From the NCBI GenBank assembly GCA_963580455.1, contig OY756969.1, forward strand, positions 18,076,760 through 18,140,759: DNA of 64,000 bases. Direction: 5' to 3'. The translations under genes and the position numbers were made by a program. The stretch comes from Euonymus europaeus (Eukaryota; Streptophyta; Magnoliopsida; Celastrales; Celastraceae). Below are positions 23,701-35,700 of the stretch, one piece after another. Below the pieces are notes generated by a model. The model was not told the DNA's origin and searched no databases. It saw only the letters and a program-made list of their open reading frames with translations. The first letter of the stretch is position 1; every line of letters begins with the position of its first letter.

Positions 23701-26700
23701 CGAATTTGATGGGAGCTCGATTGAAGATCCAATTTTGTAAAGATAGTGGCACCCTGTAACTTATCCAAGAGTTCAATGATGCCAGCAACTAGCATGTCTT
23801 TCACAATTTTCTCAATTTCAGATTTCTGGTAATAAGGGTATCTGTAGAGCCACAAGTTGGGAGGAGAAACCCCTTCGTGTAATGTGATAGCATGATCATG
23901 TATGCGAGAAACTGGTAAGCCAATGTGCTCTTGAAAAATTGAAGAATAAGATGATAGCAAAGTTTTCAAGTCACTATCGCTGAATGAATGCTCCCCTGAC
24001 TGACTGGCGAGCTGCTCTAATAACTTCACAAAACCAAATTCAATCATTAATCCCACATCCTCACGTCGAAGAAGTTTCAACATGGTTTTCAAGGACACAA
24101 TAGTTTTGGATAATGTTGGGTCTCCTTGCCAAATTATTTGTTGATCGTTAACATAGAATTGCATGGTGAGTTGCTGGTAGTTGCAGTTAATGTCTCTCAA
24201 TTTCTTTAGCCAAGCCACCCTAGGTACCATATCAACGCTTCCTAGATCCAGAACATGAAATGTTTCCATGAGTTGAAGCCCTTGGACCTCCAGCGAGACA
24301 TCATGACAAAGCACATGCCCCTGAACTCGGACACCATTACCCACTTGGACAGAGAATTCCTTACTAGTGTTAGACGGCAGGTGGAGTAAAGAGACCACTT
24401 CAGAGGAAATGGAGTTATGGGATGCGCCGCTATCAACAACAATAATTACTGCACGGCCTCCTAGGAACCCACGATCTTTCAGGGTGCTATTGTTTGTGGA
24501 AAAACCCATGATCGAAGTCATGGATAGCTCGTTAGATTTCTCCTCTTCATCTGGGTTTGACAGCACTTAAGTTGAATCATCCGAATGAGCAGGCTGGTCG
24601 GAATCTTCACAATTGAAGCAGAGGTCCTTCTCCCTCCGCTATTGTGCCTTCTTTTCTAACAAGTGGCAAAAAGGAGTCTTTGTAGAGCCGGAAGAGGCTG
24701 AAAAAGGCAGCTTACCATCACGAGGGATAGGTTTACCGGTACTTGGAGTGGACAGGTCAGATTTGAGAAGAGGAGACATCGGAGGTCTAGATGAAGGAAA
24801 AGTGCGAGTAGCAAAAGTGGGTGATTCCCCACGTCGGCTGTAGCCTGGTAAAGGAGATTGGGGAGATTTAGATTCACGCAATTGGGCTAATGTAATATTT
24901 CTCTCCTCAATTCAATGGGCCAAGTCCATCAACCCCATAAGAGTGAGCGGTGGGCTCATGCGGATCTCAGCCCTAATTTCATGTTGCGGCTCATTAACAA
25001 AAGCAGCAGCCAACATTTCTTCCCCTACCTCCATCATAGGCGTCGAAATATAAACTGCTCCCGATAATCGGCGACCATACTCGTTTGTCGAAAGGAGACC
25101 AGGCTTTGTAACTATTACCGGCTTGCGTATTGTAGAACCGCTTGAGGATAGCTGCCTTAAACACAGGCTAGGAAGTGAATGGAGTCGAGATTCGACCCAT
25201 TGAAACCAACTTAGATCCTTGCCCTCTAAACAAATAGCCACCGATAGGATTTTGTCAGGATCATCGATTTGATTGATAGTGAAATATTAATCTGCAAGGA
25301 AAAGCTGGCCCGTTGGGTCATCACCAGCAAACAGAGAAAGTTCCAAGCGTCGCCGACCCACATCAGAATCACCGGTGGAATTACGCTCAAGTAAAGTCTC
25401 GGGGGGTGTGAGAAGATTCTCCATCAACCTTGTCCTTGCCCTTAAGAATCGGTAGTTGGGCACGCAACAATTCCTTCAGCTCAGACATAGTGGTTTTGAG
25501 TTCGGACAAGTCGGTATGGAGATTAGCGATGGAACCCTGAAATTCGCTGACATCTTTTTCCAAATTATCTTGACGGAGTTCCATTCGGGATGAGACCATA
25601 GTAGGAAGGTAGACCCTCTAATACTTTTGTTAAGGACATACAGGAGCAGTCACGCAAGATAGAATCACCAATAGAGAAATAAGGCAAACTTCTTGTATTA
25701 TAGATGAAAATAGGAAGATTACAGGGAAAATGAATGAGAAAATCAGCCTGGCTTTCAAGGAGCACAGGAACCTCCCACTCTCTCTCTTCTGCTATTTTCT
25801 GAATGCCCTTCCCCCACTATTGTACCTCCTAATAACAGAAAATGCAAGACATGACCTACTAATAATAAAACCACAAGTGGACTAATGAACTACCAACATG
25901 TCATCCTATGTTCTTTCCCCTTCTGCAATAATGCTTAATAATAGGTGGCTTAATGAAATATATGAGAATACAAGGTTTTGGGCCACAACTCTCTTTCCCG
26001 TAACTCTGTTACAAAGCTCATCTCTGCTCAGTTGGCAAGGAATAAAGGTATTACTTCGGGTACCATTTGAATTGTTGAATATTTCTGTAAGGGTATTTTA
26101 GTCTTTGTCTACTATAAGGGTATTTTAGTCTTTGTTCTCAGACTTGTTTATCTAGGGTTCTATCATGTATTCTGTTGTTTGAGAATTTTAGTAATTACAC
26201 GCAGCCTCTTCTTCTCTCTTCCTTCTCTGCGATCACTGCTTCTTTTACATTCAGTTCTTACATCCAGCTTAACTTGGTATCGAAGCACCGCCTATTTCTT
26301 ATTTCCGATGACACTGCACAGTCCATGAGTCGTCGAGGAGTTCTGCCTCTTGCGACAATGACTGGACTGTTTCTTCGATCAGTTATTTTGCTGGCTGCTG
26401 TTGATCGATCTTTGTGCCGCCATTTCTGCTGATTTTTCTTGACTATTTTGCTGGTTCGATCTCTGTTTGGACTTCCCTGCTGTTGCTCAATCTCTGTCCA
26501 GCAGTTTCTGCAAATTTTCTGGACTATTTTTTGCTGAATTATTTTGCTGGTTCGAACTCTGTTTGGATTTCTCTGCTGGTGAACGATCTCTATGCAGGAA
26601 TTTCAGCTGTTTTTTTTGTCTTGACAGTTTCCCGTGTGAAAGAGGTTCTGTCATCTTCTTTCTTTGTGCGACAGTGGTGTTCTTGAGCTAGCAGTTCATA

Positions 26701-29700
26701 TGATAATCAGTTTGAAGCACTCAAGATTTAAATAATTTAATTTTTTGAGTTGCATATGACTTCTTCTGGATATATGCTGCCTTGGGTTTCAGAATCTGAT
26801 CTGTTTGCTGGTTTTTTTTTGGCTCTTTTTTCTGCTTGACCTCTTGATTTGATTGTAGTTTGTTAACTGCAATTATCGTCACTGCTGCCTTTACTTGATT
26901 ACCTAGCCTATTTATTGCTCAAAATGTCTGCCTCTGGGAGTCCAGCTCCTGTTAAAGATATTGCATCTCGTGATGATGGGCTTCCTCGCTCAATTACTTC
27001 CAAGAAGCTTAATGGTTACAACTACATGTCATGGGCTCATGCTGTCAAAGTCCACCTTCGTGGCAAGAAGAAACTGAAGTACCTTACTGAAGATCCTCCC
27101 AAGAAGGAGGACCCTAATTTTGCTGATTGGGAGAGTGAGGATTCCCTAATCATGGGCTGGTTGTGGTATAGTATGGAGCCCAATATTATCTCCACTGTTG
27201 AATTTGCTAAGACTTCCAAACAAATTTGGAATACTCTAGCTAGTGCTCATTTTCAACATTCAAATGTTTCTCGGGTCTATGAATTATATGAGCTTATTTT
27301 CTCTACCAAGCAAAATGGTGCAGCTCTTCCCGATCACTATAGTAAACTTCATGAGCGGGATGGCTTGTACTTTTTGGATTCTTCCAGCTCCCTTGCTTCA
27401 TCATCATCTTTTTTGACAGCTTCTCTCACACCTCTTCAGTGGCATTGTCGATTGGGCCATCCGTCTCTCCAAAAGCTGAAGCATGTTTTTCCAGATTTTC
27501 GCTCTGTGTCGAGTCTTGAATGTCAAGCTTGTCAGCTTGGAAAACATCATCGTAGTTCATTTCCTATTCGCAATGCTCCTCGTGAGCCAGAGTGTTTTGC
27601 ATTAGTTCACACTGACATTTGGGGTCCTGCTCGTGTTTCTAGTACTTCTGGTCATTTGTACTTTGTTATTTTTGTCGATGATCATTCTCGTATGACTTGG
27701 TTATTTTTATTGAAAAATCGTTCTGAATTACCTATATTTTGTTTCGTTTTTATAATGAAGTGTTGACTCAGTTTGAGAAACGTATTAAAATTCTTCGTTC
27801 AGATAATGCTCTAGAGTATATTCAGACTTCGGTTTCTAAATTTTGTGTCGATAAAGGTATTATTCACCAAACTTCATGTGCTCACACTTCCCAACAGAAT
27901 GGCATCGCAGAACGTAAACATCGACATCTTTTAGATGTCGCTCGTACTCTCATGTTTCATATGCAGGTACCCAAACATTTTTGGGGCGATGTTGTTCTCA
28001 CTGCTTGTCATCTTATAAATCGTATGCCTAATTCCATCTTGGGTAACCAATCTCCTTTTTCTCTTTTATATCCATCTCGTCCATTTTTTTCTGTTTCTCC
28101 CCGTGTATTTGGATGTGTTGCCTTTGTTCATATTTTGGATGCAGGGTTGGATAAACTTGCTCCTCGGGCTCGCAAGTGTATTTTTCTTGGTTATTCTTGT
28201 ACTCAAAAAGGTTATCGTTGTTATTGTCCCTCCTCTCGTCGTTATTTGGTAAGTGCTGATGTTACCTTCTTTGAAACTGTCCCTTTTTATTCTGCTGAAG
28301 GTTCCTCTCTCGCTTTTGACACTTCACCGGAGCCTCCATTGTCTTCACCTTCCATGGCTCCCGTTCTTCCTCTCCTCGATCATTCACTTCCTGAGGAGGT
28401 GTCTTCTGCTCCATCCTCTCTCAGTGAAGGGGGGGAAACTGTCACTGTCCCTTTTCAGGAACATCCTACTTCACAAAATGCTTCTACTTCTCAGAAAGAT
28501 CCTACATTACAAGTGTTTGGTCGGACTCCGAAGAGGAAAGTTGTCTCATATGGCCCATCCCAGTTGTCCCTTGCTCCTGAAGCTCCTGAAGTAATTCCCA
28601 TTGATGATTTGCCAATTGCCCTTCGCCGTGGTAAGCGTGCTTGTACTAAACATCCTATTTCTAACTTTGTTTCATATCACCGTGTCTCTTCTTGTTTCCA
28701 TTCCTTTGTTCGTTCCTTGTCTGCTGTTTCTATTCCAGGATCCTATCAGGAAGCTATATCGTCTCGGGGTTGGAAGCAAGCAATGGATGAAGAGATGAGT
28801 GCTCTTTATAAAAATCAGACATGAAAGCTTGCTGCTCTTCCTTCTGGGAAGCCTACTGTTGGGTGTCGATGGGTATATACCGTCAAGTACCTTCCCGATG
28901 GTACTGTTGAACGTCTCAAGGCCCGACTGGTTGCAAAGGGGTATACACAAACATATGGAGTGGATTATATGGAAACATTTTCTCCTGTAGCTCGGTTGAA
29001 CTCAGTTCGTATTCTCTTTGCAGTGGCTGTTAGTCAGTCTTGGCCTCTCTATCAACTTGACATCAAAAATGCTTTTCTTCATGGTGATCTTCAAGAAGAA
29101 GTTTACATGGATCAGCCCCCTGGATATATTGTCTCTGGAAGTGAAAATCTTGTTTGTCGCTTGCAAAAAGCCTTGTATGGTTTGAAACAGTCTCCTCGTG
29201 CTTGGTTTGATCGTTTTAGCAAAGCCCTGGTAGATTATGGCTATACAAGATCAGTGTTTGACCATTCAGTTTTTGTTCGGCATAAGAACTCGAGAAGTGT
29301 TATTCTAATTGTTTATGTTGATGACATTATTATCTCTGGAAGTGATCTGGATGGCATTCGTGAATTAAAAAGTTACTTGCATAGTCAATTTAGTACTAAG
29401 GACTTGGGAAATCTTCGCTATTTCCTGGGTATTGAAGTGGCTCGGACATCTAGTGGTCTTTTTCTCTCCCAGCGCAAGTATATTCTTGATCTTCTTACCG
29501 AGACAGGGTTGTTGGGTGGTCGGCCAGCTGATACTCTTATTGATGCTACCACCAAACTTGATCCTGATACTGGGGCTGTTTTCAAAGATGTTAGTCGCTA
29601 TCGACGCTTAGTTGGGAAGTTAATGTATCTGACTGTTACTCGTCCCGACATTGCCTATGCTGTCAGTATTGTTAGTAGGTTTATGCAGGCCCCTCGCTCT

Positions 29701-32700
29701 CCGCATTTTGATGCTGTTTGGCGTATTCTTCGCTATCTTAAAGGCACTATTGGGCGTGGTTTACTCTATCGGGCATCCTCTCTTCAGGTCTCTGGATATA
29801 GTGATGCTGATTGGGCTGGGTCTCGCTCTGACCGTCGTTCTACATCTGGTTATTGTACATTTATTGGTGATAACTTGGTGACTTGGCGTTCTAAAAAGCA
29901 ACAAGTGGTGGCTCGTTCGAGTGCAGAGGCAGAATACCGTGCCATGGCACACACCGCATCTGAGATGCTCTGGGTGTTTTTCATTCTCTCTGACTTTGGT
30001 ATTAAAGTTCCTCGTCCTATGCCTATGTACTGTGATAACCAAGCAGCAATTTATATTGCAAATAATCCGGTTTTCCATGAGCGTACAAAACATATTGAAG
30101 TGGATTGTCACTTTATCAGAGATCTACTGTTAAGAGGAGATCTTCATACACCTTATATTTCTTCTTCATCTCAGTTAGGAGATTTCTTTACTAAGCCATT
30201 GTTTCCATCTGTCTTTCATAAATTTTGTACCAAGCTGAGCATGTTCAATTTGTATGCTCCAGCTTGAAGGGGGGTGTTGAATATTTCTGTAAGGGTATTT
30301 TAGTCTTTGTCTACTATAAGGGTATTTTAGTCTTTGTTCTCAGACTTGTTTATCTAGGGTTCTATCATGTATTCTGTTGTTTGAGAATTTTAGTAATTAC
30401 ACGCAGCCTCTTCTTCTCTCTTCCTTCTCTGCGATCACTGCTTCTTTTACATTCAGTTCTTACATCCAGCTTAACTTGAATCTACTGATATCAGCAAAAC
30501 GTCATTGGTGATAGTGGAGGTGACTAGATCAAAAGCATGGTTTTGAACACTGCCATTCGGTAATGTGAGGTTCCTGCATAAGCGGAAGCAATTTGTGGTG
30601 CACCTTTGATCTGGACTCGGACTTTTAAAGGTTAATGACATATAAAAGTTGGGGGAAGGGGTGACAAAGATAATGCCAGTGCTGAACCACTAAGAGGATT
30701 TGGTTTGATTCAACTAGAAGAGATCTAAATAGGTTTAACATTGAATGCAGATGAGTAGTCTTGGATACCATTTCATCAGGTAGGGTGGACTGGTAAAAAA
30801 GCCTGTGCAATTGTGCATTGTCTATTTTATCTAGTGTGATTTTTTTGTTAATGAATCTATTATTTATCTTATGTATTGTTGGACTAAGGTTTAGTTTCAT
30901 TTTGTTATAGTTTTTATCCTTTTTCAGTTTCCTGTCCTAATTAATTTAAAGCTGGCAGAGTTGCTGTGAAGTCTGACTAACTTTCTATGAGATCTGAAAA
31001 GATGGAAATGCTAGTTTTTTATGCCTTCAATCACTGAATCCGCTCACAGGAATATGTAGCTCAGAAATTATATAATCACTTGTATGACTATTGGTAGCAT
31101 ATATTTGTCATGTACTCTCAAGTAATTTTCTAGTGCTCCAAGGTCAAGTTCTCAAAGCAGAGTCTACGAACACACCAACATGCTGCTTGGTTATAAAATT
31201 ATAGTAGCAGCATCCGTGTGCCTGCATACTCTAGCGGCTCTCTTATTCATTTAGTTATGTACTTATGTTGTTTCAATGTCTGGCTTATTTTTCAGGTTGG
31301 GCCTATGATGTCACACTCCTACCCCGTTAGAATTGTTTTATTTGTCTCAATAATACCTAGTGTTGGATATGCAATTAACTGAAGTAAAGTGGGGGAAAAA
31401 ATGTCATCACCTGACTGACCTAAGTGTTTTATTCATTTATTTCGTGGATTGCACAGGTCTATGATATTTCTTTGACTCGACAATGCCACTATATGTGGGG
31501 TTGCTTTACTCTTTTAAGATCCTGACTTTTGACTCTAAGTCTGAATTAATTATCTTCAAAGGGCGAGTTTTTGAATTCTTTTTTGGGTTGTCTGTGTTTT
31601 TTTTCCCCTATAGAAACTTAAACATCATCCTGCCATCAAACCACTATTGGAAGGTGGGAGTGTACTCCAGTATGGTGCTCGTTCATTAAATGAAGGCGGT
31701 TTTCAGGTGATTCAGTGCTTTTTTATATTTCTAGTTTGTGCAAGCCATAATCACAGGATGACAGCAGTAATAGATAATTTTCTCCCATACTGTTATGCTA
31801 GAGGCTAGAGCTATATTTCTATATTGTCAAGTATATTGTACCTAATTTATTTTATATCCCCAAAATAATTCATCTTATGCTATCATAAATTTCTAAAAAT
31901 AATTTACTACATCTGCACTGGAGCCTTACTCTGGTCTATTTCCTAAGTAGTAGCCTACCATTAAGCCAAGAGCTCCTTAATTGGTTGCAATCTTTATCAA
32001 AAAGGAATGGAATAGTTTTCTTTTTCTTTCAAAATGAAAAAATATGTTCTATCATAATCGTCATTCTCCTTTTCATCATCATTATTATTATTATAGTGAT
32101 ATTATTGATGATGATGAACGATTCAATTTGTCGTCTCTGTTGATCATTACTTGATACAGAAATGTGAATATGATGCTAGTTAAGTTTCAGTCTATTCCAT
32201 ATCCAGTTTTCCCGGGAGGAGCAATTGTTGGATGCTCCGCTGGCTTCTTAAATGTACCAAAAATTAAGGGCACACATACTGCAATGAAATCAGGTACTAT
32301 AAGTTATCTAATTCTTTTTTTTTTAATTATTTTACCGTGACATTGCCATATGAGGCATTTACTGTCAGTACGCAAAAATCTTGCTTGCTACAAATTATTG
32401 TGCAATGCTTCAGATAATTATATTTTTGGTTATAATTCTTACCAATTTTTAAAAAACAGCCAAACCCAAGGCCTTTAGACATAATATAGAGTTCCTTTGC
32501 TCACAACCTATCCTAACATTTTATGGGAAAGGGGGAGAATCAAAGAATTAAATAGCCTTCCATGGTAATTCAAGCACATGTTAGATTCACATAGGATTTA
32601 TATCATGGGAGCACTTCCACTATGTTATTTTATTTTCTTAAAGATTCACATCAATTTATTTTGCCAATCTCTATGCATTACTAAGTGCTTGTTGACTATG

Positions 32701-35700
32701 AAATGATGCTCGGATTGTCTGGGAGCACCTCCACTTGCATGTTATTTTATTTTCTTACAGATTCGCATGAATTTATTGTGCCAATCTATTATGTGTTTCT
32801 TAGTGCTTGTTGACTATGATATGATGCTCAGATTGTCTAAGTTAGCTACTTTTATCGATTGATGTAACTCTTAGTTCATTATCATCATCAAATCATTCAT
32901 CCCAAATCATGGTGGGTTTGGCTATGTATATCCATATAAGAATTTGGATTCATGCACATAAAATTTGGCAAAGTTTTACGTTTATGTACTCCTGGACTCT
33001 TGGTTAGATGTTTTTTGTCTAGCGTTTCATATTTTCTGAAGTTGGAACTCAAATTAGTGCTCTATCTTCGCTGTTATATTTAAACCAACTTGGAACCTTT
33101 TCAAGAAAGGTGCAGATTTTGTATTAAGTACCATTTAAGTACTGCATCTCGTTTGTTAGTCGTATTAGTCCTGATTTTACTTGAATATTCATTTTTCTTT
33201 CATCTTATATCCAGTCTCTTTTAGGCAAAGAAGCACTAGTATGCCAAACACCCAAGGGTGCATTTGGGGTGTGGATGTGCTAGGATTTGTACTGGGTGCA
33301 GCACTTCCGCACCCAATTTATTATTATTTTTTTTAAATGGGATGCGGCTGGGATACGACTCCAATTTGGTTGAGTAAGGCTTGACAAAAATCCTTGCAGC
33401 TCTGGAGATATTTTTTTAGATTTTTCGGGAATAACCAAAAGTGGTTGCTACAAAGTCATTCACGGCTGTCGTGGTTGTGTGGGACGATTTTGATTTGAAA
33501 ACAAGTTTCTTGCGTATGGAGAGAGTGTGAGGGGGTGGGTGAGGGGGAGTGAAGAAGACTAAATGTCACATGCTCCTATGCCACTAAAATTTATTTTTTA
33601 GCTGAATTAATCTCAATGATGATTTAATTTAATTGCTAGCATGATCCCGCAAACCCGTATTGACAGGACCCAAAGTGGTACCCGACCTTTTCTCAAAGGT
33701 CTATTCAAAATTTACTTTGCGTAATGAAATATTAATACAAAAAGATAAATATATATAAAACATATATATAATATATATATATAATTTCAAGAATTAGTTT
33801 TTATATAAATATATTTTTCAAATTTCAATGTCTTGGCCTAGACCTTTGACCACTTCCTCTGGTTTTTCTATTTCCTCAGACTTGTCCCGTGACCATGGGA
33901 CTCTTTAAATATGTTCGGTGAGATTGGATGGTTGAAACTACCTGCTATGGACTAAGGCCATGCAAGTAGCTTTAAGTAAGAGAGAAAAATTTCATTTGTT
34001 ATTATATATCGGCCTTTTAACTATGACAAGAGTTATCTTGAATGATCCTCTGATAACTCTACTGTGTTAACCTGGTTACGGGCGAGTATGAAGTCTGAAA
34101 TTTCAGCAAATGTTATGTGTCTTGACACTGCTAAGGAAGTTTGGGAATCAGTGAAAGAAACCTAATTTGGCCAGTTATCCTTCTCTCATCTTTGAGCTAT
34201 ATGAGCAGTTGTTTCATCTAAAACAGAGTGGTTGGTCTACTTCTGAGCACTATGCCAAGTTTAAGGGTAGGTGAGATGAATTGTGTGTATATCATCCCTT
34301 GACTATTGATTTATCCGTCTTGAAAAAACAATGACAAGAATTTTGAGTTTCCATGTATCTTAATTCTCTTGATCCTCAATATCTGTCTATTCTCTGTCAG
34401 ATTTTAGCTACTGATGGCAATCTTCCATCGTTTTCTGCTACTTACTCTCAGGTGTCTCAGGCTATCCATTTATCTTCCCCTATTTCCAGTGATAGTGCTT
34501 TTATTGATGGTTCTTCCTTTGCTTTTATTGGACAGGGCAACTACCGTGATGGTAATGGTGGTTCCACCACTCGTGCTGGTTATCGTGGTCGCGGTCAAGG
34601 GTTTGTAAGGAAGTGTACTTTCTATAGAAAGGATAATAAAATTGTTGATCATTTTTATAATATACATGGTAAGCCATGGGAGCGCAATTCACAGTCTCGA
34701 CAGTCCTCTGATGGTACTTTTGGGTTTCCAAGGTCTGGTATTGCTAATGTAATCATATCTCATGATTCATCAACTAATCCTTCCACTATCACCATCTCTC
34801 GGGCTAAGTGTGATTTCATTTTTCTCTATTCTCAACAATTTTCCTCCTTTACTAATGATGCTTCAATCACTCATTAAGGTAACCCTTCTCGTTTTCATGT
34901 GTCTGGTCCGTGTCCTTGGGTCATTGACTCAGTTGTCTCTCATCATATTACTGGTTAGTCTCATCATTTTACTGGTTTTCGCTCCGCTTCTCCTAGTAAT
35001 ATTACTATTTTTGATGGTCGAACTTGTCCTGTTTTGGAAAGTGGAACTTTATCCCCCACTCCCTCTATATCATTGTCTCTTGTTCTGTACATTTCAAAAT
35101 TTCCTTTTAATCTCCAAGGTTTAAAACGGGTAGCGGATTTTTGGCTTCAATTACGCTCTAAACGGAGCGGTAAGTTCCGATTAGCACCTAGTCGCCAACT
35201 AGGGCGATTTTTAGAACATTGTTAATCTCATGTCTATTGTTGAGGGGTTTATGCTATCAAATATTTGTTTGTCTAATAGTCGCGTTGTGTGATATAGGCT
35301 CATTTCGTTGCTAAAGTGTATACTCAAACCTCTGAAGTAGATTATTTGAAACTTTTTCTCCTATTGCATGGTTGTCTTTTGTTCGCCTGCTATTGGCAGT
35401 TGCCATCACCAAGGATTGGCCATTGTATCAACTTGATATTAAAAATGTCTCTTTACATGGTGACTTACATGAGAAAGTTTATATGGAGCAACCTCTTGGG
35501 TATTGTTGGAAGAATTCTCAGATCCTGGTTGCAAAAATTCACACGATAATAGAAAAATTGAAATAGAAAAGTGCAACAATCACGACACAAGAATTTAACG
35601 TCGAAAACTCTAAATCAGGAGAAAAACCATCAAGAGAAAAATTCACTATGTAGAAAGTTTGTACAACCACACAAATTTAGAAGTTTTTCATATTTTTGCC

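Larger units (their letters stand above)
22131..25898 (-). mobile_element. Truncated Gypsy retrotransposon inside the 3' LTR of Copia A
   Basis: It lies on the minus strand. Its 5' LTR is about 25628-25898 (minus start TGTTGGTAG, minus end CCTTAACA), and a decayed PBS (AGTATTAGAGG, compare TGGTATCAGAGC) follows it. The left LTR is only a remnant at 22131-22245, joined directly to the middle of the integrase, so the rest of integrase and part of the 3' LTR were deleted. LTR segments match closely where both exist, for example TCACGCAAGATAGAATCACC in each. No matching target duplication was identified. Confidence 0.8.
16232..26013 (+). mobile_element. Copia A: decayed LTR retrotransposon carrying nested insertions
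   Basis: The 5' LTR is 16232-16310 and is shortened; the PBS TGGTATCGG starts at 16311. The PPT TTGAGGGGG is at 22028-22036. The 3' LTR begins at 22037 (TGTTACAAG), is cut by a Gypsy element after 22130, and ends at 26013 (CTGTTACA). Target duplications AAGCT lie at 16227-16231 and 26014-26018. Removing the 1,244-bp insertion at 19958-21201 and the Gypsy at 22131-25898 leaves about 4.8 kb, a normal Copia size. The 5' LTR lacks roughly 130 bp present in the 3' LTR. Sequence at 25899-25955 between the Gypsy border and recognisable LTR is unexplained. Confidence 0.85.
15750..30493. repeat. About 548-bp inverted-repeat element, now split by two Copia insertions
   Basis: Left arm 15750-15912. Right arm in three pieces: about 16125-16231, 26019-26072 and 30482-30493. 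Removing Copia A with one AAGCT copy and Copia B with one TGAAT copy restores a right arm that pairs with the left arm across more than 120 bases. Examples are TGATATGAGTAGATT against TGATATCAGTAGATT, TTCTCAAGCTCCTACCAACT against TTCTCAAGCTCCTGCCAACT, and TTTATTCCT in both. It is non-coding; small ORFs in it (15806-16198, 16091-16285) are the two arms read in frame. It may be a foldback or MULE-type non-autonomous element. No clean outer target duplication was found. Confidence 0.75.

Noticed and set aside
24367..24843. Plus-strand ORFs over the Gypsy gag-protease region
   Set aside because: They are antisense to recognisable gag and protease sequence.
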